From the NCBI RefSeq assembly GCF_026151205.1, contig NC_087076.1, positions 7,974,902 through 8,038,901 of the forward strand: a DNA stretch of 64,000 bases, given 5' to 3'. The notes under the pieces were generated by a model that had not been told where the DNA came from, did not search any database, and was given only the letters and a program-made list of their open reading frames with translations. Source of the DNA: Bolinopsis microptera (Eukaryota > Ctenophora > Tentaculata > Lobata > Bolinopsidae). Every line of letters starts with the position of its first letter. Position 1 is the first letter of the stretch. A program made the translations under genes and the position numbers. Below are positions 1 to 11,069 of the stretch, one piece after another.

Positions 1-3000
1 TTAAACAGGAGTAAGGAGCAGCCTCACTGCACTTCACCGTGCTGATCTCGTGACCTCCCTTACATTCCAGCTGCTCCTGAAATTAAGGAGTTATGTCAAA
101 AAAACACTCCACTTGCTCCTGAAATTAAGGAGTTATGTCAAAAAAACACTCCACTTGCTCCTGAAATTAAGGAGTTATGTTTACAAACAATCCAATTGCT
201 CCTGAAATTAAGGAGTAATGTCACCAAACACTCCACTTGCTCCTGAAATTAAGGAGTAATGTCAAAAAACACTCCACTTGCTCCTGAAATTAAGGAGTAA
301 TGTCAACAAACACTCCACTTGCTCCTGAAATTAAGGAGTATTGTCACCTGGTAGTGGTTAGTTTGTCAGGTGGTATAATATTAATTCTCGCGAATTTAAC
401 CCACTTACCCACCAGACATGACGTAACATACTAGACACATAATAAGCGGGGTATTTTAATTACTGGCACCAAATGTCAGGACAACCTACCACCGAGCTGA
501 TTAATTAATTACTCCAGAAAAACGTAGTTTGACGTGCTGACTGCTGATGGTATTATAACAGTATGCTAGCTGATACCCTTCACATCTGAGCATCAAATTC
601 TGCGTAAAGTATGTCTAGACTCATTAAACTAAAGTTGTGAGGTAAATGTTTAGCTCCCAATATTGCCGCTGTTAAAGAGCCCACTAACATCATCTCGGAA
701 GTGGAAGCTGGTATTATCAAGATTGCAAAACTCATTTCGTGAGAAAATCAGGGAGGAAGTGGCCAGGGAATAACTTGCGATATTAAAAACTCATTCCAAG
801 CTCAACTGAAATGTTATGCAATAATATATTTAAATAAGACTCACCAGGACAGAACAAGGAGGGCAGCTCTTCTTGACTATTGTAGGTTCACCAGGTCCTT
901 TGCTGGGTACCACAACTTGGTCGTGGCAAGGAGCCGCGCACACGTGGGCGCAACCAGACAACTTCATCCCGCAGATCTACAGGGGGACATTGGGTTACTT
1001 TTACAGGAGAAAGTAGAGGTAACAGAAATACCATGATAACATTATTAATGACATTATAAAACATGGCTATAAATAACAACTATCTACAAGATAAGATCTC
1101 CCAACCTGTTTACACGTTGGACAGGCCTTAAAGTGGCACCTGTGTGGCTCCCTAGTCTCGTGGTGACAGTCCGGGGCAGCATTACAGGATTTGTTACACC
1201 GGGGAGGGCGCGTGCTGCGCTCCCTCCCGCACGCTACCACCACCTTGGTGTGCGCGCACGCGCACTTCACATCCACCTTCCCCGGACACGGGTAGCAGCG
1301 TCCCGGATGACAGTCACTCACGCACTGCAGGGAGGGGGGTTATCTCATATAGTATTAAAATAGTATTATCAGTAATGATATAAAATAAAGAATTATAAAT
1401 ACCGAATGCATGGTTAAGTGGTACAATTTCTGGAGATATAATAGTTCTACCACCAGACTCACCAACACCCATCTAAAAGATGGAGGTGACACTGCGGGGG
1501 AGGGTTATCTGGCTACTATTTGGGTATTGCGGGGGAGGGTTAAATCTCAAATATAATTGTGACTTGCAGGGATTTGCGGAGACTACAAGTTAAAACAGGT
1601 GCTTGGATATATAGCATTAAAAATTAACTCAATATAATATATATTTCTTGGTAAGACTTTTTTGAAATTCAATGAACAGGTGACTCTTCAGGTTAGTTAT
1701 AAACATTGACAATCTGATTTTGAGTTATCGACTAACGTTTGCAGTTGTTGTTGGTCGTAAGCAGTAAAAATGGCTGATTAAGAGATTATTAAAGGGTTGC
1801 GTGTGGGCAGTTACTTCTGGGCAACCTTGTTATAATGGTATACTTAATTAATACGTTTGACCCTAACCATAGTTATTGGGCATGTCGTTCTTATCTCGTT
1901 GTACGCAGCGATACCAAGTTGAAGTGCACATATCTGATAGAACGAATATCGACCGATAGTGCGACAAAGTGTAAAGTTTTTATGCGTAAATTCATTTATA
2001 AGTAAAACAGTGTAACCTCTATTGAGAAACTTAGCTTTCTTTCATAGAAAACACATGCTGGTTCATCATGTGGTACTGGTAAATTACGTTTACGCTCATT
2101 GTACGTTTATATTAAGTCTCCCCGAGTCTGTTCCTTGATATTTTGTCCCTATTCCTTTATTTTATGATCCACCACAAGAAACATGGATGAAGATGAAATA
2201 AAGGAAATCACAACCGATGGAGACACCACCATCACCAAATATGGGTCAACCTCACAAGCTACGGATGAAAATCTGCTTGAACTGAACGAGATCTATGAAA
2301 TGATAGGACTTGGTCCTGCACAATATCTTTACTGGACCTTAGTTGCTCTGGTGGCGTATTCTGACTTTGCTGAATTGACTGTTATAGCAGTTATTCTTCC
2401 TTCTTTGAGATGTGATTGGGGACTAACTGCAGGTTTTGAAGCAGCTATCACAGTATCAATGTATGGCTCTTATGCAGTGTTTGCGATAATGTTTGGAAAA
2501 GTTGCAGACAAATACGGAAGGAAAACTGTGATTCAATGGTCGACACTTTTGTTGTTATTGGCAGCAATTTGTGGCGCCTTATCACCAAATAAATGGGTCT
2601 TTCTTGCAACTAGGTTGGTGACTGGTGCATGCATTGGTATTAATCTCAGCTGCATAGTGTGCTACACCGCTGAGTTTGCTGAAAGCAAGTATCGAGTCTT
2701 TGGAGTCCTAGTTTTTTCTTTTGGTGCATCTGGTGGCATAGGAGCAGTCAGCGGAGCGGCATTTCTAGTCCTAAAAAATGTTGGATGGCATTGGTTAATC
2801 ATCATTGTCTCACTTCCTGCTGTCCCTGCTTTAATCTTGATTCTTGCACTTCCTGAATCCCCTCGATTTCTTTGTGTCAGTGGACAACAGGACAAAGCAA
2901 TGAAAGCTGTCAGGACCATGGCCAAGCTTAACAGAAGAAAATTACAAGAAAAAATAAAAATGGCCTGTTTTGTTGACGAGGAACTGGGGTCATACTCTAA

Positions 3001-6000
3001 GATCTTGAACAAGGACAACAGAAAGTCAACCATTGCCCTCTCCGTCATGTACTTCTGCAATATTTTCATTGGGTATGGCCTGATAGTGTGGCTACCCCTG
3101 ATGTACAGTGCTAATATGTGTGGAGCAGCTCAATCACCAAAGCATAAATGCCAAAGCTTGACACAAGATGATCTGTTGAAGTTGACGATCGCCAGTGGAG
3201 GAAGTATTTTGGGTGCAATAGCGGCTGTGATTTTAGCACAGTGCATAGGCCGGCTCATACCAATAAGAGTGGCAAGTTTGATTATGTCGCTATTGATAGC
3301 AACACTATTTGTGTGTGTTAATGAATCGTTCACTTTTGCAACAACGATAATCGCTAAAATTGTCGGGACCTTTGTGAATACCACACTTTGGATCATGATA
3401 CCAGAAAGTTTCCCCACTTGCATCCGATCTACAGCAACTGGTATCATCAACAGTTGTGGAAAAATAGGAGGCGTTTTTGGGACGGCGTGTGTCTATTTAT
3501 TGTTCTATGTAAGCCCCTATTCTGTGGTTGGTATCTTTCTGTTCTTTTCTTTCGTTGGATTTGTAGGGACAATGGTGTACGATAGGGAGACTAAGTATGA
3601 GATTCTCCAAGAGAAGTGAAATAAAACCTTTTAGAGATTGCAGATGTAGCGAGATCTTACTTGAAAAATTATAAAAATGTTGTGTTTCAACTACTGCAAA
3701 AAGTTCCAATTCGGGTATCCAGATGTTAAATTTCAAAAGCGATGTTAAATTTTGTCAAAGCCTTGGTCGTTCCGTGTTTGTACTTGTAGGTAAAAAACTA
3801 TATTCTTGGCTCAACATTCAAAAAATCTTTATTTAATATGCTATTGGTTGTGGTTTTAACAAATGATATTCAATATTCGGTTGCAATTTCCAACCCCAAC
3901 CATTGCAATTGTTTGAGTAAAAGTTATTGATTATAGATATTGAGTTTGACATTAGATACACAGTATTCTTTATTATTATATATGGTATCATGTCACAATA
4001 CTTATTTTTTGACCAATTAGCTACTCTCTAACTTCTAAAGATTGTCCAAAAAGTGATAACGTAATATGTGAACGACCCCTAATGCAGAAACAAACCACGG
4101 TTAGAAGACACTACAATATATCCTCCGGTTCGCCTGCAGGCTGCACCCTCCGTGGGGTGCGGTTTACAATTGCATTGTACGACATCCTCTATCCCACTAG
4201 AGTACCAGTATATGATAGCAATGATTACCGAGTAATGGTCTTCTGAGTAACAACATGTCTCATTTCTTGGTAAGATAGGAGACTTTTTTTTGAAGTTCAA
4301 TGAACACGTGACTCTTCAGGTTAGTTATAAACATTGGAAATTTGATTTTGAGTTATTGACTAACGTTTGCAGTTGTTGTTGGTCGTAAGCAGTAAAAATA
4401 GCTGATTAAGAGATCATTGAAGGGTTGTGTGTGGGCAGTTATTATAAAGCTAACCTTGTGGTTTCTACAGGGTAATGTCTTGTCACACCTCTTGTCACAC
4501 TCGCCACACTCTCTTCCCGGACAACACTTCCGCTTACAAGTGTGTCTCCCGCACTCCTTCTCTTTGTTACACTTTATCTCGCATGTTAGTTCCTGAGCAC
4601 ACGTCACTTCCTGGTGTATTAGCATAATTAGCAGGTTAATTAGGTAATACTTCCTGACCACACGTCACTTCCTGGTGTATTAGCATATTTAGTTACGATG
4701 ATTAATCGCATAAATAATAATTAATTACGTAATATTTAATATGTTAATTATGTGATAAGATAACAGTTTTATTGGTTATAACAAGGGACCCACTGCAGAT
4801 ACCTTGTGAGTCTTGCCACATCTACAGGGTTTGTCTCTAACTTGGAGGCAGGTATCACAAGGTCCCAGGTGACACACTCTAAAACAGGAATGTTGTCCAC
4901 ATGGCAGAGACTTGTCACATGATAACTCACACGTGGGCGCTGGCGCGTCACATGGGTAGTGTTTTGAAAGCTGCCGGGGTATGAATGTTAGTGACCTGGT
5001 TTAAACTAAAACAATCTGATACACTAAATGGAGACTGTAAAGGTTCTCTAACCTTCATGAATCATGTCTTTGACTCATTGTAGATCTTTTGGTCTTTATT
5101 TGTGTAAATTTGATAGTAATACATTGATGTAAAATGTATTTGAATTTTGAAATTAAAAAATGACAATAAAAAATGCATGGGTACAAGTAAGAAGTGTTAC
5201 TGACGGGTGTTTTGCCACAAGGACAGGTGGCTCTGAGAGAAGGTGGACAAGGTTCACAGCGTCCTGAGTGACACGTCTCCATACACTTGTGGTTCCCACA
5301 GGGTAGAGGCTTGCTGCACACTCTGGCACATTGCCAGTCGTATTTGAGGCACTGTCTCAGTGCTGACTCCTTACTGCACCTGCACGACTGCAGGGACTCT
5401 CGTTCACACGGCGCGCACTCTCCTAGAGAGGCTACTAGTTACTCTACAACTACTAACTACTAGTTAGTAGTTGTAGTGTGTGCTGCACAAAGTTATGGTT
5501 TTAGGTGTAATCTTTGAGGATGACAACCTATTCCTTTTGTGTATTTTAATTGAAATTTTGAGACTTTCTTAACGAAGAATTCGATTTAACTGCTACTACT
5601 AAACTGACAATAAGTTAAAAGAAATAGTTGTACCCTCATGACAGGTTTTATAACAGGCATGTTGCCCACACTGGAGGGGTTTGTTGCACACTCCTCCGCA
5701 AGACCACCGAGCCTGACCACACCTCCTCGTTTCGTTCCGTCTTCCACCACAATAACATGAACTTAACACCTGAAACATTTCAAGTCAGTATTTCAGACAT
5801 GTTTGGGGAATTTCTCAGATAAATGTTTAAAATAGCTAAAATTCAGGACACGATATTACAGGATGATTAAAAAGAATGTTGGGACTTTAAGAAATAATAA
5901 AATATCACCCTGTAAAAGATAAAAAAACCTGTTTAGGACAAGGAGGACAGCGTCCGGGATGGCAGAGAAGAAGACAGGAGTGCCCACAGTTAGAAGTTAG

Positions 6001-9000
6001 GGGCTTATCACACACTTCTCCGCAGGAATGTGGTGCTATCCAGGGGTCGTACACTGGGTCTACTTTCTTAGTGCAGTAACAGTAGTATCTGGGGCAAGGG
6101 GTGGGGTTAGTGGTGGGGTCGTACACTGGGTCTACTTTCTTAGTGCAGTAACAGTAGTATCTGGGGCAAGGGGTGGGGTTAGTAGTGGGGTCGTACACTG
6201 GGTCTACTTTCTTAGTGCAGTAACAGTAGTATCTGGGGCAAGGGGTGGGGTAAGTGGTGGGGTCGTACACTGGGTCTACTTTCTTAGTGCAGTAACAGTA
6301 GTATCTGGGGCAAGGGGTGGGGTTAGTGGTGGGGTCGTACACTGGGTCTACTTTCTTAGTGCAGTAACAGTAGTATCTGGTGCAAGGGGTGGGGTTAGTG
6401 GTGGGGTCGTACACTGGGACAACTTTCTTAGTCAGTGACAGTAGTATCTGGTGCAAGGGGTGGGGTTAGTGGTGGGGTCGTACACTGGGTCTACTTTCTT
6501 AGTGCAGTAACAGTAGTATCTGGGGCAAGGGGTGGGGTTAGTGGTGGGGTCGTACACTGGGTCTACTTTCTTAGTCAGTGACAGTAGTATCTGGTGCAAG
6601 GGGTGGGGTTAGTGGTGGGGTCGTACACTGGGACAACTTTCTTAGTCAGTGACAGTAGTATCTGGTGCAAGGGGTGGGGTTAGTGGTGGGGTCGTACACT
6701 GGGTCTACTTTCTTAGTGCAGTAACAGTAGTATCTGGTGCAAGGGGTGGGGTTAGTGGTGGGGTCGTACACTGGGTCTACTTTCTTAGTCAGTGACAGTA
6801 GTATCTGGTGCAAGGGGCGGGGTTAGTGGTGGGGTCGTACACTGGGACAACTTTCTTAGTGCAGTGACAGTAGTATCTGGTGCAAGGGGTGGGGTTAGTG
6901 GTGGGGTCGTACACTGGGTCTACTTTCTTAGTGCAGTAACAGTAGTATCTGGTGCAAGGGGTGGGGTTAGTGGTGGGGTCGTACACTGGGTCTACTTTAT
7001 TAGTGCAGTAACAGTAGTATCTGGAATATTTGGGATGTTTTAGTCAAAAATATCACATTTATTTGTATTACTCGTCATCATCTCAGCAACTGCACACTAA
7101 ACATTATAAATATTCTTCTGCAATTCCATTTCAGTTTGTCAAATCTCTAGATGAATTACTCTAATAGTTAGGGCAAGGATTGCTATAAATGGATTTTTCA
7201 TTGACCGTGAGTGGTGTAACCGCGGCGAAGTTGACAAATAAAACATATATTTGTCAGTCACTACAGCTCTGTTGAAATCGTACTGATTAGAACAAATTGG
7301 AAACTTTGAAACAAGAGATAAATCTCTATTTCTAGTACCAACTCTGATGTCATTTTCTATAAACCCATTTGAATTCCCTGATTCCCTGATTCGTTTCCTC
7401 AATTTCAAATTAAAATAAAACCAGAAAAACAATTCCCAATATATTCCCAAATAACTAGAGAATATAAACCTGGTTGGTATCTGTTTCCTGGAGAACTCCT
7501 CCCTGCATTTAGGACAGAACCAGGGAACGTCTTTGTTAGGGAACAGCTCAGCTGAGAGGACAGAGGGAGCCTTGATACCGTCCCTAGCCCACTTCTGGAT
7601 ACACACCAGGTGGAAGGAGTCGCTACACTGGGGACAGGACCACACTGGCTCAGCGTGCCGCACCTGTACCAAGTTATTTTCTAGACTAAACTAAATGTAC
7701 TGTGAAGGCAGCTGCTATTGTGATAAATTGTTTAATTTGTGACATAAACCGATAGAAGAGTAAAACACTAACTAACGGTTGATATGCAGACTAGACAGCT
7801 GCTAGAGGAAGTGTTGTAGAGATCGGCCAGTTTGCTCTGGAGTCCCTCTCTGTCCTCTCCGTACGATCCTAGCACTTTAACCAACACCTGGAGAGAAGGT
7901 CTTCATAACAACATGTTACACTATTGGTCACTATTGGTCACTATTGGTCACTATTGGTCACTATTAGTCACTATTGGTCACTATTGGTCACTATTGGTCA
8001 CTATTGGTCACTATTAGTCACTATTGGTCACTATTGGTCACTATTGGTCACATTTAGTCTCACTTTGAGGTATTTCTACGATAAAAACAAAATTGCAGAT
8101 TTACGAACAGTGACAGAGATTCTCAATCTTGCAGCACGGGAAAACAAACTTTGCGCCATTTTCACTTTCACTTTAATTTTCATATCCTTTTTTAAATTTC
8201 ACTAGATTCTCACTTGCTGGTCAACTTCTTCTTCCTCATCAGAACTAAGGAAGTTCTCCGGTATCACATATTGTGGCAATTTCTTCTCTTCTTTCGCTGA
8301 ACAACATATATTCATTAAACGTGGAATCCGATTATTCAGTATCATCTTCAACCCACCTATATTTGCAAACGTACATTTCGTAAATTTCAACTACTATTGT
8401 TCTGTAAAATACTAATTTAAAACTAATTGTATACGAACCATGCCCGTTGTGTTTAGTAGGGCCCCATGTAGGAGTGACAGGAACGGCAACTCTGGGTGTT
8501 GGAGCCACGCCTCTCCCTGGTACTGACAATAACTGGGACCGAGGCTGGGGAGTTTAAATGTCAAACAAACCCGAACAATAAACCGGGGATTTCAAGGTCC
8601 TACATTAACCCTCCCTGTAGATTGTAGTATAGGGTAGTATAACACCCCTTAATAGCCACAATTATAACATAACCCCCAGAAATGCAGAGGCTCTTAATTG
8701 TTGGGTGTCTGTACCACGACCCCCCCCCCCCAGCTAGGCTCTTACTTGTTGAGTGACTGCACCACGACCCCCCCCCCCCCCCAGCTAGGCTCTTACTTAT
8801 TGAGTGACTGTACCACGACCCCCCCCCCCCCCCCGGCTAGGCTCTTACTTGTTGAGTGACTGCACCACGACCCCTCCCCCCAGCTAGGCTCTTACTTGTT
8901 AAGTGACTGCACCACGACCCCCCCCCCCTCAGCTAGGCTCTGACTTGTTGATTGACTGCACCACGACCCCCCCCCCCCCCAGCTAGGCTCTTAGTTCTTA

Positions 9001-9427
9001 CTTGTTGAGTGACTGTACCACGACCCCCCCCCCCCAGCTAGGCTCTTACTTGTTGAGTGACTGCACCACGACCCCTTCCCCCCCAGCTAGGCTCTTACTC
9101 GTTGAGTGACTGCACCACGACCCCCCCCCCCCCCCAAGCTAGGCTCTTACTTGTTGAGTGACTGCACCACGACCCCCCCCCCCCCCCCCCCCCCAGCTAG
9201 GCTCTTACTTGTTGAGTGACTGCACCACGACCCCCCCCCCCCAGCTAGGCTCTTACTTGTTGAGTGACTGCACCACGACCCCCCCCCCCCCCCAGCTAGG
9301 CTCTTACTTGTTGAGTAACTGCACCACGACCCCCCCCCCCCCCCAGCTAGGCTCTTACTTGTTGAGTGACTGCACCACGACCCCTTCCTCTAGCTCTCTT
9401 CCCACTGAGGTGAGACAAGTTGCTCAT
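1..9427 (-). CDS. NFXL1: NFXL1 ortholog (NF-X1-type zinc finger, RING; 3' end outside window)
   Basis: Spliced gene read from the sequence. Exons 5' to 3': 9427-9359, 8544-8439, 8296-8214, 7887-7777, 7663-7470, 6088-5929, 5769-5634, 5422-5205, 4970-4803, 4610-4455, 1324-1106, 976-845 and 76 to beyond 1. All junction phases are compatible and all introns are GT-AG. The N-terminus is short and RG-rich, starting [15 protein letters not shown]-type motif follows (SCLVCIST in exon 4; [16 protein letters not shown] and CPKC in exon 5), then RYYCYC, and then a series of NF-X1 fingers (CxxxCHxGxCxxCP pattern). The order matches vertebrate NFXL1 as I know it: [15 protein letters not shown] acidic stretch, RING, RYYCYC...DPW, CGREROSTRPP-like block (here [10 protein letters not shown]), HDQ segment. 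The family is a putative nuclear or membrane-linked E3/transcriptional regulator; function here is inferred. Four of its junctions carry tandem arrays that copy the splice site, and intron 10 hosts a separate gene. The C-terminus lies left of the window. Confidence 0.9.
73..345 (-). repeat. 42-bp tandem array copying the acceptor of NFXL1 exon 13
   Basis: About seven units of 41-42 bp directly upstream (minus strand) of the exon that starts at 76. Each unit, read on the minus strand, contains CTTAATTTCAG followed by GAGCA, the same acceptor and first exon bases as the true exon. Upstream copies are in frame but each runs into a TAA before the next acceptor, so only the copy nearest the exon should give full-length protein. 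Confidence 0.85.
346..844. other. NFXL1 intron 12, nothing recognised
   Basis: Non-coding stretch between exons 13 and 12 of NFXL1. I see no ORF, repeat or RNA gene here. Confidence 0.5.
1643..1830. repeat. Direct repeat, copy 1, flanking the intronic transporter gene
   Basis: About 188 bp, close to 90% identical by eye to 4262-4459. Shared landmarks are atttcttggtaaga, the gactcttcaggttagttataaac region, and cagttgttgttggtcgtaag. Copy 2 ends across the splice donor of NFXL1 exon 10, so the duplicated segment is the start of intron 10. Confidence 0.85.
2183..3619 (+). CDS. SVOP/SV2-like major facilitator transporter, single exon
   Basis: Intronless 478-residue ORF. The first 50 residues are acidic and cytosolic, followed by about 12 hydrophobic segments. 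MFS motif A is visible as [10 protein letters not shown] between the second and third segments, and the sugar-porter-like PESPRFL occurs after the sixth. The start has a good context (AAGAAACATGG), and the polyadenylation hexamer AATAAA overlaps the stop region at about 3620. The YAEF-like motif (here YTAEFAE), the CG...KC luminal loop near residue 310 and the overall length fit the SVOP/SVOPL organic-ion transporter branch. The substrate cannot be told. It is nested antisense in an NFXL1 intron between direct repeats and has no introns of its own, unlike its host, so a retrocopy or transposed gene is possible. Confidence 0.85.
   Translation: MDEDEIKEITTDGDTTITKYGSTSQATDENLLELNEIYEMIGLGPAQYLYWTLVALVAYSDFAELTVIAVILPSLRCDWGLTAGFEAAITVSMYGSYAVFAIMFGKVADKYGRKTVIQWSTLLLLLAAICGALSPNKWVFLATRLVTGACIGINLSCIVCYTAEFAESKYRVFGVLVFSFGASGGIGAVSGAAFLVLKNVGWHWLIIIVSLPAVPALILILALPESPRFLCVSGQQDKAMKAVRTMAKLNRRKLQEKIKMACFVDEELGSYSKILNKDNRKSTIALSVMYFCNIFIGYGLIVWLPLMYSANMCGAAQSPKHKCQSLTQDDLLKLTIASGGSILGAIAAVILAQCIGRLIPIRVASLIMSLLIATLFVCVNESFTFATTIIAKIVGTFVNTTLWIMIPESFPTCIRSTATGIINSCGKIGGVFGTACVYLLFYVSPYSVVGIFLFFSFVGFVGTMVYDRETKYEILQEK
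4262..4459. repeat. Direct repeat, copy 2, includes NFXL1 exon 10 donor
   Basis: Partner of 1643-1830. It overlaps the functional donor at 4455/4454. The 2.4 kb between the two copies holds the intronless transporter gene, suggesting that the gene arrived together with, or within, a local duplication. Confidence 0.85.
4595..4690 (-). repeat. 57-bp duplication of NFXL1 exon 10 acceptor
   Basis: The phrase acgtcacttcctggtgtatt occurs at about 4601 and again at about 4662, with related flanks. On the minus strand each copy carries AATACACCAG followed by GAAGTGACGT, so the acceptor and the first exon bases exist twice. The 3'-most copy (4610) gives the expected protein. Confidence 0.8.
5447..5479. 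repeat. Near-perfect palindrome in NFXL1 intron 7
   Basis: About 33 bp reading ctacaactactaacta then its reverse complement, just upstream (minus strand) of the exon 8 acceptor. It could form a hairpin in the pre-mRNA close to the branch region. Confidence 0.7.
6089..7020 (-). repeat. 72-bp tandem array copying the acceptor of NFXL1 exon 6
   Basis: Thirteen units lie between the first possible acceptor (exon start 7020) and the last (6088): nine of 72 bp and four of 71 bp, adding up to exactly 932 bp. Each unit on the minus strand has a branch-like CACTAAC, a C-rich tract, then CAG|ATACTACTG (the YYCYC codons) and the DPVYDP codons. Splicing exon 5 (ending ...ACC AG) to the last acceptor gives the conserved RYYCYC...DPW order with no repeats. 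The 71-bp units break the frame, consistent with the array being intronic; the five units nearest the exon are in frame and could add 24 residues each if used. Confidence 0.9.
7921..8049. repeat. 10-bp minisatellite (ctattggtca) x13
   Basis: Thirteen near-perfect copies, two with one substitution, in NFXL1 intron 3 about 35 bp upstream (minus strand) of the exon 4 acceptor. Confidence 0.95.
8690..9358 (-). repeat. Poly-C-linked tandem array copying the donor of NFXL1 exon 1
   Basis: About 14 units of 45-60 bp, length set by a variable run of 6-20 C. On the minus strand each unit reads ...GGTGCAGTCACTCAACAA|GTAAGAGCC then a G run. This copies the last bases of exon 1 and its donor. The first copy (exon end 9359) and exon 2 start (8544) are in phase 0. 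One unit has lost the donor consensus (ctgac at about 8941). Confidence 0.9.
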
Positions 9428-9902
9428 TTAGTGAATCTCCTCTTTTCTCCTCTTTTCCTAATCTCCCACCAGTTCTAGAACCCACATCTTCTTACTCCTT
9501 CCATCGAGCTGTTATTTAGGTTACAATTTATTTTCTTAATTGTACTAGGCAAAACTAGACAAGTTCATTTAGGTATTTAGTTATCTTTGCAAATATAAAG
9601 TATTTATTGGAATGGAATATTTTCATATATTTTATCAAGACCAGTAAATTTGCCGCTACATTTTAAGGTGAAATAGCGATTGACTGGAAAGAAATGACCA
9701 ATGCAGAAGAATTTAAGAATATGATTTGTTATTTAACGATAAAATAAATTAAATGTAGTTTGAAACAATTAAATTTTATGTTATCATAAATATAATTTAT
9801 GCACACGTTCCAACTGATTGAACTATTATATTAAGTGTTACATCAAGTAACGCTATTTTTAGACACACTGAACAATATTAAAAAGTGAAGTTATAGCAAT
9901 AA
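9428..9902. other. Upstream region of NFXL1, nothing recognised
   Basis: AT-rich DNA between the NFXL1 start and a mariner-like MITE. No ORF, repeat or RNA gene seen. It should hold the NFXL1 5' UTR or leader acceptor. Confidence 0.4.
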
Positions 9903-9904
9903 TA

Positions 9905-10670
9905 CAGGGTGGGCCAAAAGTCAGTGTGCAAACGTTGGCCTTAATAGCTCAGTCACTGAGTGCCCAATTGAAATACTTCCTTCTGGTATGACTTAGTACC
10001 ACCACTGGTTCGAGGAATTTGTCAACTCGAAAAATATTCGCGTTCATTTTTTCAAATGGAGGTTCATTTTCACATTTATTTGATAGTTTGGCTAGTCGGA
10101 TCAAGCTAAATCTTATTGAATTGTGTTTGGCAATTCGAATTACGTTAGTCCTGAAAGAATTAGAACTGTAGCTTCTCAGATGACCGAGATATGAAGCATA
10201 ACGAGTTTATTCATTACGTGTGATCAGGTGATTGGTTTACCTAATCACGTGATAAGGTGACCCCGTTAACTACCCCGTTAAACATTATGGGAATTGTTAA
10301 GGGTGCCCAATTAAGGTGTCGTGTCACGGTGTCACATAATCACCCAGTCAATTTTGTTAACGAGATACACAAAATGCTTAATAACTTCGTCATTTCTAAT
10401 CCGTTTTGCCTCATGTTTTCAGATCATATGCAAAATTTGATAATCTACCGTCTCTGAAAAAATTAGGCGTTCAGCATCTTCAGAGAAAACAATATAGGTG
10501 TTTTAATATTGAATGGGCGTGGTCTAAAATATTCGAATTTTCAAATTTTGACGACGGAATCCTCGAACCAGTAAGTACAGTATGCCATCTGCAAAGCAAC
10601 AGCTCTTAAATATAAAACACGGCGGAGGTATAAGACCCAACGTTTGCACACTGACTTTTGGCCCACCCTG
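9905..10670. mobile_element. Mariner-like MITE with 34-bp terminal inverted repeats
   Basis: Perfect 34-bp inverted ends beginning CAGGGTGGGCCAAAAGTC, flanked on both sides by TA (9903-9904, 10671-10672). This is the Tc1/mariner hallmark. No transposase remnant is evident in the 766 bp, so it is a non-autonomous copy. It separates the RING gene from NFXL1. Confidence 0.9.
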
Positions 10671-10672
10671 TA

Positions 10673-11069
10673 GTATCTCGCAAACTGTCAAATTTGTGAG
10701 ATGAAAAAATGTAAATAAGACAGTCATATCATGTTAATAAATTAATAATCCATAAAGTTATCGAAAACTTTTATATTAATATTTGGCATCTCTCGAGGCT
10801 AAAGTTAACCACTAATAATCAAATTGTCACTGCTTCATTTTGAAGCATTACAGTTGTAAACAATATGGTAAAGTATATCATGAACTATCGAAGATTAACT
10901 GAGTGAACGCAAAAAGCTTATTAAATATATTATTATAATATATTATTATTGTTATTATATTATATATTAAGATAATTAAAAGTATGATCAATCAAAGTCT
11001 GTTAATAATAATAAATTTGACAGCAAGAAAAGACAACATTTTCAAACACACAGTTTAATCAGTTATCTG
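10673..11069. other. Downstream region of the RING gene, nothing recognised
   Basis: AT-rich DNA between the mariner-like MITE and the stop codon of the RING gene. It includes an AT-only stretch near 10920-10970. No ORF or structured repeat is seen. Confidence 0.4.

Larger units (their letters stand above)
1325..4454 (-). other. NFXL1 intron 10 hosting a transporter gene
   Basis: Intron of 3.1 kb between exon 10 (donor after 4455) and exon 11 (acceptor before 1324). It contains a direct repeat pair (1643-1830 and 4262-4459), the single-exon transporter gene on the opposite strand, and a small duplication of a G-rich phrase near 1490-1550. The remaining DNA is AT-rich and unremarkable. Confidence 0.8.

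Noticed and set aside
6028-6438. Plus-strand ORF with repeated [17 protein letters not shown]
   Set aside because: Antisense shadow of the 72-bp NFXL1 array; open only because the unit length is a multiple of three.
9158-9478. Plus-strand Pro-rich repeat ORF
   Set aside because: Reads through the poly-C donor array antisense to NFXL1 exon 1; homopolymer artefact.
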